DNA of 6,652 nucleotides from WTAW01 sp964540205 (GTDB lineage: Bacteria; Acidobacteriota; Aminicenantia; Aminicenantales; Aminicenantaceae), in NCBI GenBank assembly GCA_964540205.1, contig CAZIMJ010000304.1, positions 1 through 6,652 on the forward strand, read 5' to 3'. Below the pieces are notes generated by a model, which saw only the letters and a program-made list of their open reading frames with translations, was not told the DNA's origin and did no database searches. Every line of letters starts with the position of its first letter. The stretch's first letter is position 1. The translations under genes were made by a program, and so were the position numbers. Positions 1 to 6,130 of this stretch are shown here, piece after piece.

Positions 1-785
1 TCAGGCCCACCGATGTCATCCTCATTGATCATGCCATCACCATCATTATCGTAGCCTTCATCTCCAATCCTGCGGAAACGCCGCCCTTCCTCCTTCTTGT
101 CTTCCACTCTGACAAATTGCCGTTTATCTGGAGACAATTTGTAATCTCCCTTCGGATCTTCGATATACATGGTCGAAAGCTCACCATCGCCGTCCACATC
201 CTCCGTCTGATCCTCATCGTACAGACCGTCCCCGTCATTATCCTCAGGTCTGTAAGGCTCGCGCGGATTATTAGGCGTGTTGGGATAGCTTACAAACGAA
301 TCGTTTGCGTCCACATTCAATCCCGGCAAAATGTAGAACGTATTATTATCCACCAGGTCATGGACGTAATCATCATAATCGTACCGCGTAAGCAGATACC
401 ACATCAGGTAAAGGGAACACATAACCCCATTTACCTCATTGCCGTGGATTGCTCCATCCACCCACATGGCGGGCTTTTCCGAATATTTCCCAGTGGACTT
501 CGCCGTGATCGTTATCAGAAACTGATTGCGGCCCATCCGGCTCTTCCCGATGCTCTCTATATCAGACAGATGCGGATACTTTTTCTGGATGTCGTGCATG
601 ATCTTTGTCCACTCCGCATACGAGTAGTACCTCTTCCAGCTGATAGGAAAATCCAATTCGCCATGGTATCCGCCCGGACTCTTTTGCTGCTTCTTCTGGG
701 CTAGGGCCGGTGCCAACGACGACGCCAAAAGGATAACTCCCAAAATCACAACCATTATGTATTTCAAATTTTTATGTGCTCTCAT
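1..785 (-). CDS. Secreted M14 zinc carboxypeptidase, N-terminal part (runs off the left edge)
   Basis: The first 261 codons are present. A Lys-containing N-terminus and a hydrophobic core (about residues 9-28) ending APALA-Q predict a Sec signal peptide cut near residue 29. The mature part begins like an M14 metallocarboxypeptidase: IGKSRMGR at 79-86, then AIHGNE, where H114 and E117 form the HxxE zinc pair, and PGLNVDAND at 154-162 in place of the family NPDG segment. An Asp-rich insertion follows, with DNDGDGLYDED (182-192), DVDGDGE (196-202) and DNDGDGMINEDD (246-257), resembling EF-hand or thrombospondin type 3 calcium loops. The window ends just where the paralog upstream has its DLNRNF substrate-binding motif; the third zinc ligand and catalytic Glu lie outside. 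The ATG at 785 is chosen because GGAGG lies 6 nt upstream. It is the second gene of an operon with the 706-aa M14 gene. The peptidase fold is clear; the substrate is unknown. Confidence 0.9.
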   Translation of the reverse strand, partial: MRAHKNLKYIMVVILGVILLASSLAPALAQKKQQKSPGGYHGELDFPISWKRYYSYAEWTKIMHDIQKKYPHLSDIESIGKSRMGRNQFLITITAKSTGKYSEKPAMWVDGAIHGNEVNGVMCSLYLMWYLLTRYDYDDYVHDLVDNNTFYILPGLNVDANDSFVSYPNTPNNPREPYRPEDNDGDGLYDEDQTEDVDGDGELSTMYIEDPKGDYKLSPDKRQFVRVEDKKEEGRRFRRIGDEGYDNDGDGMINEDDIGGP

Positions 786-797
786 CGTAATCCTCCC
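786..797 (-). promoter_or_regulatory. Intercistronic ribosome binding site between the two M14 genes
   Basis: The whole gap between the TAA of the upstream M14 gene and the ATG of the downstream one is 12 bp. It contains GGAGG (792-796, minus strand) with a 6-nt spacer to the ATG. This leaves no room for a separate promoter or terminator, so the two genes should be on one transcript. Confidence 0.85.
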
Positions 798-2918
798 TTA
801 TTGAATGGAAAGGTTTTTGACCTTGGTGCCGCCTTTCTGAGATGTCACTACAACTTTGAGCGGGGCGTCTCCCTCAACGGCGACCAGCCATTTCACTGTG
901 CGTTTCGGTCCCTTCTGCTTGACCTCGGTCGGGCCATATATCAGTCCTCGCTGGAACATCATCGGAAATCCGGGATAAAAGAGCATCATCATCCGCCTTT
1001 GTTCTTGGGGTGGCGGAGCCCCTCTCGGCGAATACCCTGGAATCTTCATTGTCCCCTCCATAACTCCCAATTTCTGGAAGGGTGATCCCTGAAGGTAGGC
1101 CACCCGGTCGCGATCGCCGATCAACCACACAATGTCTTCCCTGTTTCCAGCCAACTGAGCGCCTCGCGCAATGTGTGTCGCCAGCTTTCCTTTATTTTCA
1201 ATAGTTGCCGTCACTTCCACAATTTTGTATTTTTCCTTAGATTTTCCTTTTTTGATCGTCACTTGGTCACCATCCTGACTGGCATCAGCCTCCCTTGCGC
1301 TGCTCTCTGTGATGACCTTCGCCTTAGCCTCTGTGATGACGATATCGGGCTGCAGCCCGGCTCTAAACTTCTCGAACTGCCAGTGTTTCTCACACACATT
1401 CATCAACGGCTCTCCCGGCAACGCATTGCTACGATATTTAGAGATCCATCCACCGATCTCACCCTCGCCCAATTCCGGATGGTTGAACTTCTTCCAAGAA
1501 AGAAAAAGCCTCCCTCCGTATTTATCATCCTGGTACTTCAGCACCGCCCGTTGGGCCTTGATCCTTGTTTCTTCACCTTCAAACTGGGGAAAATCAGGGA
1601 TGTCTCTCTCCGGATTCCAGAGTTCTGTGGTGAGTGCATATATTCCCAACTGTTTGTACATCCAGTCTGTGGCCATTCCGTAATTGTATGGCGCGTCTTT
1701 TTCCTCGTCGTAGCTCACTCTCCAACCCCTGGGAAGCTCATAACCTCTGGCTTTCGCATATTTATTCTTCGATGTTTTCTCCAGCTCCTCTTTAAACTCT
1801 GATAACTTTTCGGGATTCTGCCATACTTCCGGAACTTCATCCCCGATGATCTCCAGGTATTTTTTCCCCATGATCATGTCGAGAATCGCCACATCCTTGG
1901 GATGAAGCTCTGGATGTGGTGCTGTTCCCATAGGCCTGTAAGTGAATCCTCCGGATGTGTGATAATTCTGCGCCATCAGAATGTTTGTGTGATTGGTGAA
2001 AAACTCTGCGATCGCATGAGTTTCGAGTGCAGATGTAGGATAATCTCCCTTCCCCCCGGCCATTGTGTCCTTGAACCAGCCTTCAGGAAAATTGCGATTC
2101 AGGTCTATGCCACTCTCCGAATCTTCACCGCGCCTGCCATCCCCATCGTTATCCTTATCCTCCCTGATGACTGAATAACGTTGCTTCTCGGTCTTTTCTC
2201 CTTCCCTCAGGCGTATCATCAAACGAGAATCTTCATCATCCATCACATACTGGCCTTTGGGATCTTTGTAGCGGAACCGTGTGATGTATCCATCTGCATT
2301 GAGATCGTCAGGCCCATCCTCGTTAATCTTCCCGTCCTCATCATCATCTTTTTTCATGCTGTTCTGCCGCTGTGAGATCCCCTTTTCGATACTATTGTAC
2401 AAACCGTCGGGGTTGACCACCGGGCAGATATAAAAGGTCTGATCGTCCACGATCCGCGTGATCTCTTCATCTGTCCCATAGCCTGAGATCAGCTTATCGA
2501 TCGAATAAAGGCAAACCTCAGTGCCCGTGTATTCATTTCCATGCGTGCTGCCACACAACCAAAACCCAGGCTTCCCCTGGTAAGACTTCATGGGCGTAAC
2601 GTTTTTTACGCCCTCCTTCCGCTTATTGCGCAGCTCCACATGGGCATCAATGGTCGTCCCTGTCTTCATATTGGATATTACAAGCACATAGATCGGCCTT
2701 CCCATCGTGCTTTTGCCGATCTCTATGAGTTCGGTGATATTCGGATACGCGTTTGCAACCGCTTTGATGTAATTGACCGTCCCTGTGTAGCCGTGGTAGT
2801 CATTGAAGCTTATCGGAACTTTCTGCGCAGCAGACACAACCCCTGCTCCTGTAAATAACAGAAAAAGCATCAATGAAACAAAAACCAAACCACCTTTCTT
2901 TAAGAGTCTGATTTGCAT
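798..2918 (-). CDS. Secreted M14 zinc carboxypeptidase with Ca-loop-like insertion, complete (706 aa)
   Basis: This is a metallocarboxypeptidase, probably acting on peptides outside the cytoplasm. Residues 1-31 form a signal peptide (hydrophobic 10-30, cut near VSA-A). Catalytic landmarks are in family order: HGNE with zinc ligands H126 and E129, NPDG at 169-172, R184 in SQRQN at the place of the family WRKN arginine, DLNRNF with N274 and R275, zinc ligand H320 in NYHTSGG, and catalytic E432 in TTELW. An Asp-rich insertion lies at about 191-266 (DDDEDGKINEDG, DLNADG, DKDNDGDG), between the WRKN-like and NR motifs. After the peptidase domain come PELGEGEIGGW (481-491) and beta-rich C-terminal segments (about 565-590 and 660-706) typical of large secreted M14 proteins. 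Two earlier in-frame ATGs (2945, 2939) exist, but only the ATG at 2918 has a good ribosome site and puts the signal peptide at the N-terminus. It is first in the operon. Substrate is unknown. Confidence 0.93.
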   Translation of the reverse strand: MQIRLLKKGGLVFVSLMLFLLFTGAGVVSAAQKVPISFNDYHGYTGTVNYIKAVANAYPNITELIEIGKSTMGRPIYVLVISNMKTGTTIDAHVELRNKRKEGVKNVTPMKSYQGKPGFWLCGSTHGNEYTGTEVCLYSIDKLISGYGTDEEITRIVDDQTFYICPVVNPDGLYNSIEKGISQRQNSMKKDDDEDGKINEDGPDDLNADGYITRFRYKDPKGQYVMDDEDSRLMIRLREGEKTEKQRYSVIREDKDNDGDGRRGEDSESGIDLNRNFPEGWFKDTMAGGKGDYPTSALETHAIAEFFTNHTNILMAQNYHTSGGFTYRPMGTAPHPELHPKDVAILDMIMGKKYLEIIGDEVPEVWQNPEKLSEFKEELEKTSKNKYAKARGYELPRGWRVSYDEEKDAPYNYGMATDWMYKQLGIYALTTELWNPERDIPDFPQFEGEETRIKAQRAVLKYQDDKYGGRLFLSWKKFNHPELGEGEIGGWISKYRSNALPGEPLMNVCEKHWQFEKFRAGLQPDIVITEAKAKVITESSAREADASQDGDQVTIKKGKSKEKYKIVEVTATIENKGKLATHIARGAQLAGNREDIVWLIGDRDRVAYLQGSPFQKLGVMEGTMKIPGYSPRGAPPPQEQRRMMMLFYPGFPMMFQRGLIYGPTEVKQKGPKRTVKWLVAVEGDAPLKVVVTSQKGGTKVKNLSIQ

Positions 2919-2926
2919 CGAGCCTT

Positions 2927-2933
2927 CCTCCTT
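2927..2933 (-). promoter_or_regulatory. Ribosome binding site that sets the M14 start at 2918
   Basis: The minus strand reads AAGGAGG here, with 8 nt between it and the ATG at 2918. The alternative in-frame ATGs at 2945 and 2939 lie upstream of this site and have no comparable sequence before them, so the shorter 706-residue protein is preferred over the 715-residue one. Confidence 0.85.
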
Positions 2934-3077
2934 TTTCATGGGCATTTAGAAATCCCATGTTTTTGGAACATTCATAAATACCGCTCCGGAATTCCAACAA
3001 AAATCCCGGAAGGAATCACTTTATCTCAAATTTCCCTCGAAATAAAGAAAAAAAGGAACTGCGCCTCAACATTTGAT

Positions 3078-3116
3078 AAATCACATCATTTTAGCTGTGC
3101 TATAATAGCGTGATTT
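3078..3116. repeat. Inverted repeat flanking the MFS promoter
   Basis: The arms AAATCAC (3078-3084) and GTGATTT (3110-3116) are perfect inverted copies separated by 25 bp. They bracket the -10 element of the MFS gene. A second, smaller perfect dyad, GCTAT-A-ATAGC (3099-3109), lies inside and contains the -10 hexamer. The position around a promoter suggests an operator, but this is inference from symmetry only. The same AAATCA/TGATTT core at similar spacing occurs before the PadR gene. Confidence 0.45.
3098..3106 (+). promoter_or_regulatory. Extended -10 promoter for the MFS gene
   Basis: TGCTATAAT matches the extended -10 consensus TGnTATAAT exactly. No good -35 hexamer sits 16-18 bp upstream, which is common for extended -10 promoters; a TTGATA at 3073 is too far away (22 bp). 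The predicted start of transcription is near 3113, giving a leader of about 67 nt before the GTG at 3180. I could not find a convincing promoter for the divergent M14 operon on the other strand of this intergenic region. Confidence 0.6.
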
Positions 3117-3130
3117 CTGGATTGCACATT

Positions 3131-3143
3131 ACATCATTGATGT
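3131..3143. repeat. Small perfect palindrome in the MFS leader
   Basis: ACATCA-T-TGATGT is a perfect 6-1-6 dyad about 18-30 nt downstream of the predicted MFS transcription start. The left half plus two more bases (ACATCATT) also occurs at 3083-3090, just upstream of the -10. This is a candidate binding site for a regulator; the regulator is unknown. Confidence 0.35.
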
Positions 3144-3179
3144 GGACGAGTAGGATAGACAAAAAAGAAGATACCTCCT

Positions 3180-4316
3180 GTGCTGACCTCACATAAAATC
3201 ATTCACTTCATCAATTTCTCTCGCAAGCTCACTGTCAACTCTTTGCTTTTCCTGATTCCACTCTATTTTCTCAAAATCGGGTTGAGTGGATGGGAGATCG
3301 GTCTGGTCATTTTCTTTTACGCGGCTGCCCCACTCCTTTTTTCCTTTTTTTTAGGCTGGCTCAACGACCGTTTTTCCATCCGGAGGACAGTCCGTCTGGC
3401 GCTGTCCCTGCAATGTCTGCTTTTTTTGCTTCTCGGTTTTGTACAGAATGTCTTTGTTTTGGCCCCGATCTTTCTTTTCCTGGGCATCGCGAATAACGCC
3501 ATCGACATGTCGATGAACAGCCTGTACTACAAAGACGAGGCCGTCATCGATCAGAACAAGAAGTACGGGATCTATAATTTTTGGCTTGCATTCGGGATTG
3601 CACTGGGCACGCTGATCGGCGGGATTTTGATCGAGGTGTCGAGCTTTGCCTTCCTTTTTATCATCTATACTATCCTTCTTGTGATTATTCTTGTCCCTAC
3701 AAGATGTCTCGATAAAAAAAAATTCGAGGCGGTCTCCATAAGAGAATACAAGCTTGAGCTTATCAACACAAAAACCATTCTTTTTGCGGTGATGATATTC
3801 ACGCTGTCGCTTCACTGGGGAGTGGAAGGCACCGTATACAGCCCTTTTCTGCGAGAGTACCTTCTTCTGGAGAGATACCAGATCGCTCTTTTTATATCCA
3901 TTCCGCTTTTTGCGCTCGCCCTTGCTTCCTATTTCATGAGCCTTCGAAAGTATAATCCTGTTGCCGACCGGAATTTGTTTATCCTTGCCATGTTTCTCTC
4001 CGGTGCCGGCCATTTTCTCATGGTGAACAGGATTGTGCCGGTGTCATTTCTTTTCCGAGTCCTTCACGAAATTGGCGATGGGATATTGGGAGTTCTGATC
4101 GTTCTTTATATCTCTCGCCTTTTTCAGCGGAAGAGCATTGGCGGGAGCTCGGGCATGCTCATGACAATTATGGTTTCGGGGCACATGGTGGGGGCTTTAG
4201 TTTTTTCTTCGATCGGGTACAGCTTTGGCCTTCAATACCCGTTTTTGGTGTCGGGCTTGATCCTCATTCTCAATTCTGTGTTCGGCATCTATGTGTTCAA
4301 GAAGCAGTCGTACTGA
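3180..4316 (+). CDS. Major facilitator superfamily transporter (378 aa)
   Basis: An integral membrane protein with about twelve hydrophobic helices in two halves joined by a charged loop near 176-198. The loop between helices 2 and 3 reads GWLNDRFSIRR (59-69), the MFS motif A (GxLaDrxGrr) with its Asp at 63 and the Arg pair at 68-69. The length is at the short end of the usual 380-420 residues, but both ends look complete. The start is a GTG at 3180: an in-frame stop at 3156-3158 rules out a longer protein, there is no in-frame ATG near the N-terminus (the first internal Met is residue 110), and a weak AAGAAG lies 9 nt before the GTG. It is transcribed away from the M14 operon, with its own promoter. 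The closest family could be drug or sugar/metabolite exporters; the substrate cannot be read from the sequence. Confidence 0.88.
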   Translation: MLTSHKIIHFINFSRKLTVNSLLFLIPLYFLKIGLSGWEIGLVIFFYAAAPLLFSFFLGWLNDRFSIRRTVRLALSLQCLLFLLLGFVQNVFVLAPIFLFLGIANNAIDMSMNSLYYKDEAVIDQNKKYGIYNFWLAFGIALGTLIGGILIEVSSFAFLFIIYTILLVIILVPTRCLDKKKFEAVSIREYKLELINTKTILFAVMIFTLSLHWGVEGTVYSPFLREYLLLERYQIALFISIPLFALALASYFMSLRKYNPVADRNLFILAMFLSGAGHFLMVNRIVPVSFLFRVLHEIGDGILGVLIVLYISRLFQRKSIGGSSGMLMTIMVSGHMVGALVFSSIGYSFGLQYPFLVSGLILILNSVFGIYVFKKQSY

Positions 4317-4353
4317 TAGGCAAGAACGCTAAAGCTATCTTATGAAACGGGGT

Positions 4354-4560
4354 CTATTTCTCTGCGTTTTCCAGCATCAATTTCAAAGCTGTGTATGTCA
4401 CTGATTCGCTGATGTCTTCCACAAAATCTGTGTAAGTCGAGTTGTGGCTTATAAGGGCGTCTTTGATCATGAAGGCATGAAAATCCAGGTCATTGGCACC
4501 CCAGTACGTGGCCATCACGCAGCCCACAGCGCTCAGCCCGCAGAGAAAAACCGTGTTGTC
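4354..4560 (-). pseudogene. C-terminal remnant of an isochorismatase-like cysteine hydrolase
   Basis: Reading the minus strand from 4560 gives 68 codons ending in TAG. The text matches the C-terminal third of the isochorismatase-like cysteine hydrolase superfamily: TVFLCGLSAVGCV (residues 3-15) holds the strand, the cis-peptide-type turn and the catalytic Cys (C14), then ATYWGANDLDF and MIKDALISHN follow the usual pattern. The N-terminal two thirds, with the catalytic Asp and Lys, are absent. The fragment is in the same frame as the amide hydrolase upstream and begins directly after its TAA stop. The only start codons (GTG/GTG/ATG at fragment residues 12, 15 and 16) would remove or destroy the active site, so I call it a remnant. 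Its 3' end looks natural and lies 37 bp from the end of the convergent MFS gene. Confidence 0.72.
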
Positions 4561-5652
4561 TTATTTCTCCCGGCAGATGATGGATTCGGGGTATTTGGCT
4601 CGCTGATCCAGGACTGCATCAGGTGTGTTTTGGAGAAATTCTGTGCCTTTGAAAGATTTAACGATCAGTTGGCGGTTGATCTTTGTGCTGTATCCGATAA
4701 AATGCCCGCTAAGATCCCCCGTTTTATCCGTGTGCATATCGATGACCTTTGATTGAGTCTGGCAGTCGAAGTCAAAATCTGCGAGCGCAAATTTTTTTAA
4801 TCGAGGGAAGTCCTTAGTCCTAAAACAGACGGTTCTATTCGTCACATCATAAACAATACTCCACTGGGTCCACTCTTCATTGTCAACGCTTTCTAAGATA
4901 GAAAAGGCGTATTCGACGATCTCTTTCCCATTTGATCGTTCATACAGAGAGAGTATGTCAGCCGCCCTTGCAAAACGGTCCAAGGAATTTCCAGAAAAAC
5001 CGATCTCCTTCTCCCCTCCGAATCCTTTATGGCCTTTTAAATACTCCATCGAATCCGCATACGTGCTGTTTGTGAGCGCCTTCACGGGCAGTGTCTCAGC
5101 AGTATGATAGACCAATGTGCCATTCAAAAATTCGATCGTCGCAGCCTCACCGGTTTTATCAGAAACCAAAAAATGTATAGGGACGCTGTTCGTCGAAACC
5201 CTGATGGATGCATCGCTTGCGATCACTTCTTTGACACTCGATGCAGTGTCCAATTGATACTGAACCCACTGCAGTTCATCCAGCGCCGGACGTACATCCG
5301 GGGAGGGAAATCGTGTCTCCTCGAGCCACATCACTTCAACAACTAGACCGGCTTCGTTCATGCCTCCCATGGGGTATTCCTTGCCGTATTGATTGAAGGT
5401 GACACTTCCGTATTTTGAGACCCACTGGACCGATTTAGCCGAAGGTTCTGAGGAATGGTCGGACCTTTTGATCAGATTCCTTTTATTGACCATCACAAGA
5501 CCATAGCCGATGCTCCAGTCATAATTCCGCCCAAAAACAAGATTTTGTCCGCTCTTCAGGATAAAAGTCGAACAGGCCTCCATCGCTGGACCGGAATGAA
5601 TCACTGACAAAAACAGGAGTAATATCAGGATATGCATGCTGATCTTTTTCAT
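4561..5652 (-). CDS. Exported linear amide C-N hydrolase (choloylglycine hydrolase/penicillin V acylase family), 363 aa
   Basis: An N-terminal nucleophile hydrolase cleaving a non-peptide linear amide bond (family substrates: conjugated bile acids, penicillin V, acyl-homoserine lactones). A signal peptide (MKK start, hydrophobic 8-19) ends in MEA, followed by CSTFIL; cleavage after A26 would expose C27 as the N-terminal nucleophile. Further catalytic positions fit the family: R42 and D45 in FGRNYDW, N195 in LTNSTY, and R226 in SLDRFARA. GGMNEAGL (96-103) and WTQWSIVYD (261-269) are also family-like. The ATG at 5652 is preferred over 5664 because GGAG lies 6 nt before it. It is transcribed towards the MFS gene and sits between two truncated genes. 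The natural substrate is unknown; a bile acid role cannot be assumed. Confidence 0.9.
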   Translation of the reverse strand: MKKISMHILILLLFLSVIHSGPAMEACSTFILKSGQNLVFGRNYDWSIGYGLVMVNKRNLIKRSDHSSEPSAKSVQWVSKYGSVTFNQYGKEYPMGGMNEAGLVVEVMWLEETRFPSPDVRPALDELQWVQYQLDTASSVKEVIASDASIRVSTNSVPIHFLVSDKTGEAATIEFLNGTLVYHTAETLPVKALTNSTYADSMEYLKGHKGFGGEKEIGFSGNSLDRFARAADILSLYERSNGKEIVEYAFSILESVDNEEWTQWSIVYDVTNRTVCFRTKDFPRLKKFALADFDFDCQTQSKVIDMHTDKTGDLSGHFIGYSTKINRQLIVKSFKGTEFLQNTPDAVLDQRAKYPESIICREK

Positions 5653-5658
5653 TGGGTG

Positions 5659-5662
5659 CTCC
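5659..5662 (-). promoter_or_regulatory. Ribosome binding site for the amide hydrolase
   Basis: GGAG on the minus strand lies 6 nt before the ATG at 5652. For the alternative ATG at 5664 the only similar sequence (AGAGG) touches the start codon, which is too close, so the shorter form is favoured. Confidence 0.6.
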
Positions 5663-5670
5663 ATCCTCTA

Positions 5671-5699
5671 ATATTACTTTGCCCTAGATAAAATTTCAA
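5671..5699 (-). promoter_or_regulatory. Possible promoter of the amide hydrolase
   Basis: On the minus strand TTGAAA (5694-5699, 5 of 6 to TTGACA) and TAATAT (5671-5676, 4 of 6 to TATAAT) are separated by exactly 17 bp. Transcription would begin near 5664, leaving a very short leader of about 12 nt that still contains the GGAG. The fit is reasonable but the -10 is weak. Confidence 0.4.
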
Positions 5700-5704
5700 T
5701 TTCC

Positions 5705-5716
5705 AGTGCATGCACT
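5705..5716. repeat. Perfect 12-bp palindrome upstream of the amide hydrolase promoter
   Basis: AGTGCATGCACT is a perfect palindrome ending 5 bp before the possible -35 of the amide hydrolase. It also lies at the point where recognisable amidohydrolase coding sequence begins on the other strand. It could be an activator site or a mark of the rearrangement junction; neither is proven. Confidence 0.4.
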
Positions 5717-6123
5717 ATCATCGTTTTTACTTCCGGGACGTAAGTGTGCTTCCGGCTGGCAAAGTCTTGGAGATGGTCATCATCGATGCCGCTCGAGCTC
5801 TTGGACTCGAACATGATTTGGGGTCGCTGGAGCCCGGAAAAAAGGCAGACGTGATCCTGATCGACATGTTTAAGCCCCAGCTCGTTCCGGCAAACATGCC
5901 GGTCCATCGGGTGGCCTATTTCGTCAACGGCAATGATGTGGATACTGTGATCATTAACGGTGAGGTTCTGATGGAGAACCGGCAGGTCAAGACTGTCAAT
6001 GAGTCTGAAGTGCTCGAACTCGCAGAGAAGACCATTGAAGATGCCATAAAACTAACAAACCTTCAACATCTGCTGACCCTTCCCGAACATTTTTGGGGCG
6101 TGACCAAAGGATTATCACAATAA
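5710..6123 (+). pseudogene. C-terminal remnant of a metal-dependent amidohydrolase
   Basis: The 137 codons match the C-terminal end of amidohydrolase superfamily enzymes of the ATZ/TRZ and adenosine/cytosine-deaminase-like type. LPAGKVLEM (14-22) and ARALGL (28-33) belong to the last helices of the barrel; GSLEPGKKADVILID (38-52) and DTVIINGEVLMENRQV (78-93) are the characteristic return to the beta-sandwich domain. Members are usually around 430-470 residues, so about 300 residues with all the metal ligands are missing. The open frame reaches back only to 5692 (in-frame TAA at 5689) and no ribosome site precedes the ATG at 5710. Its broken 5' end faces the amide hydrolase gene, 57 bp away. 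The 3' end looks natural. It is unlikely to encode an active enzyme. Confidence 0.78.
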
Positions 6124-6130
6124 CATCGCA

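Noticed and set aside
3..242. Asp-rich repeats read as a cellulosomal dockerin
   Set aside because: The loops are inside the catalytic domain, with irregular spacing and no paired F-helix pattern, and the same arrangement occurs inside the neighbouring paralog; a dockerin does not fit.
117..704. Long plus-strand open frame (195 codons) opposite the truncated M14 gene
   Set aside because: It is antisense to a clear M14 coding sequence with signal peptide, zinc motif and ribosome site; its translation shows no recognisable domain.
1173..1802. Long plus-strand open frame (209 codons) opposite the complete M14 gene
   Set aside because: Shadow of the M14 reading frame; it is rich in Phe/Leu/His/Cys, as expected from reverse-reading codons, with no ribosome site.
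2957..2971. Inverted repeat ATGTT-N5-AACAT upstream of the M14 operon
   Set aside because: Only 5-bp arms with no extension; such dyads are common by chance, and no promoter could be placed beside it.
3351..4013. Minus-strand open frame (220 codons) opposite the MFS gene
   Set aside because: The translation is Lys/Gln/Arg-rich, the complement of hydrophobic membrane codons, and has no domain; the MFS frame explains the region.
4317..4353. Intrinsic terminator between the convergent MFS gene and cysteine hydrolase remnant
   Set aside because: I saw no GC-rich stem followed by a T run in these 37 bp.
4444..4752. Plus-strand open frame of 102 codons across the hydrolase 3' end
   Set aside because: It overlaps two minus-strand frames that both show clear family motifs; no ribosome site or recognisable domain.
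5674..5907. Minus-strand open frame of 77 codons upstream of the amide hydrolase
   Set aside because: It is opposite the amidohydrolase remnant, whose conserved motif fixes the coding strand.
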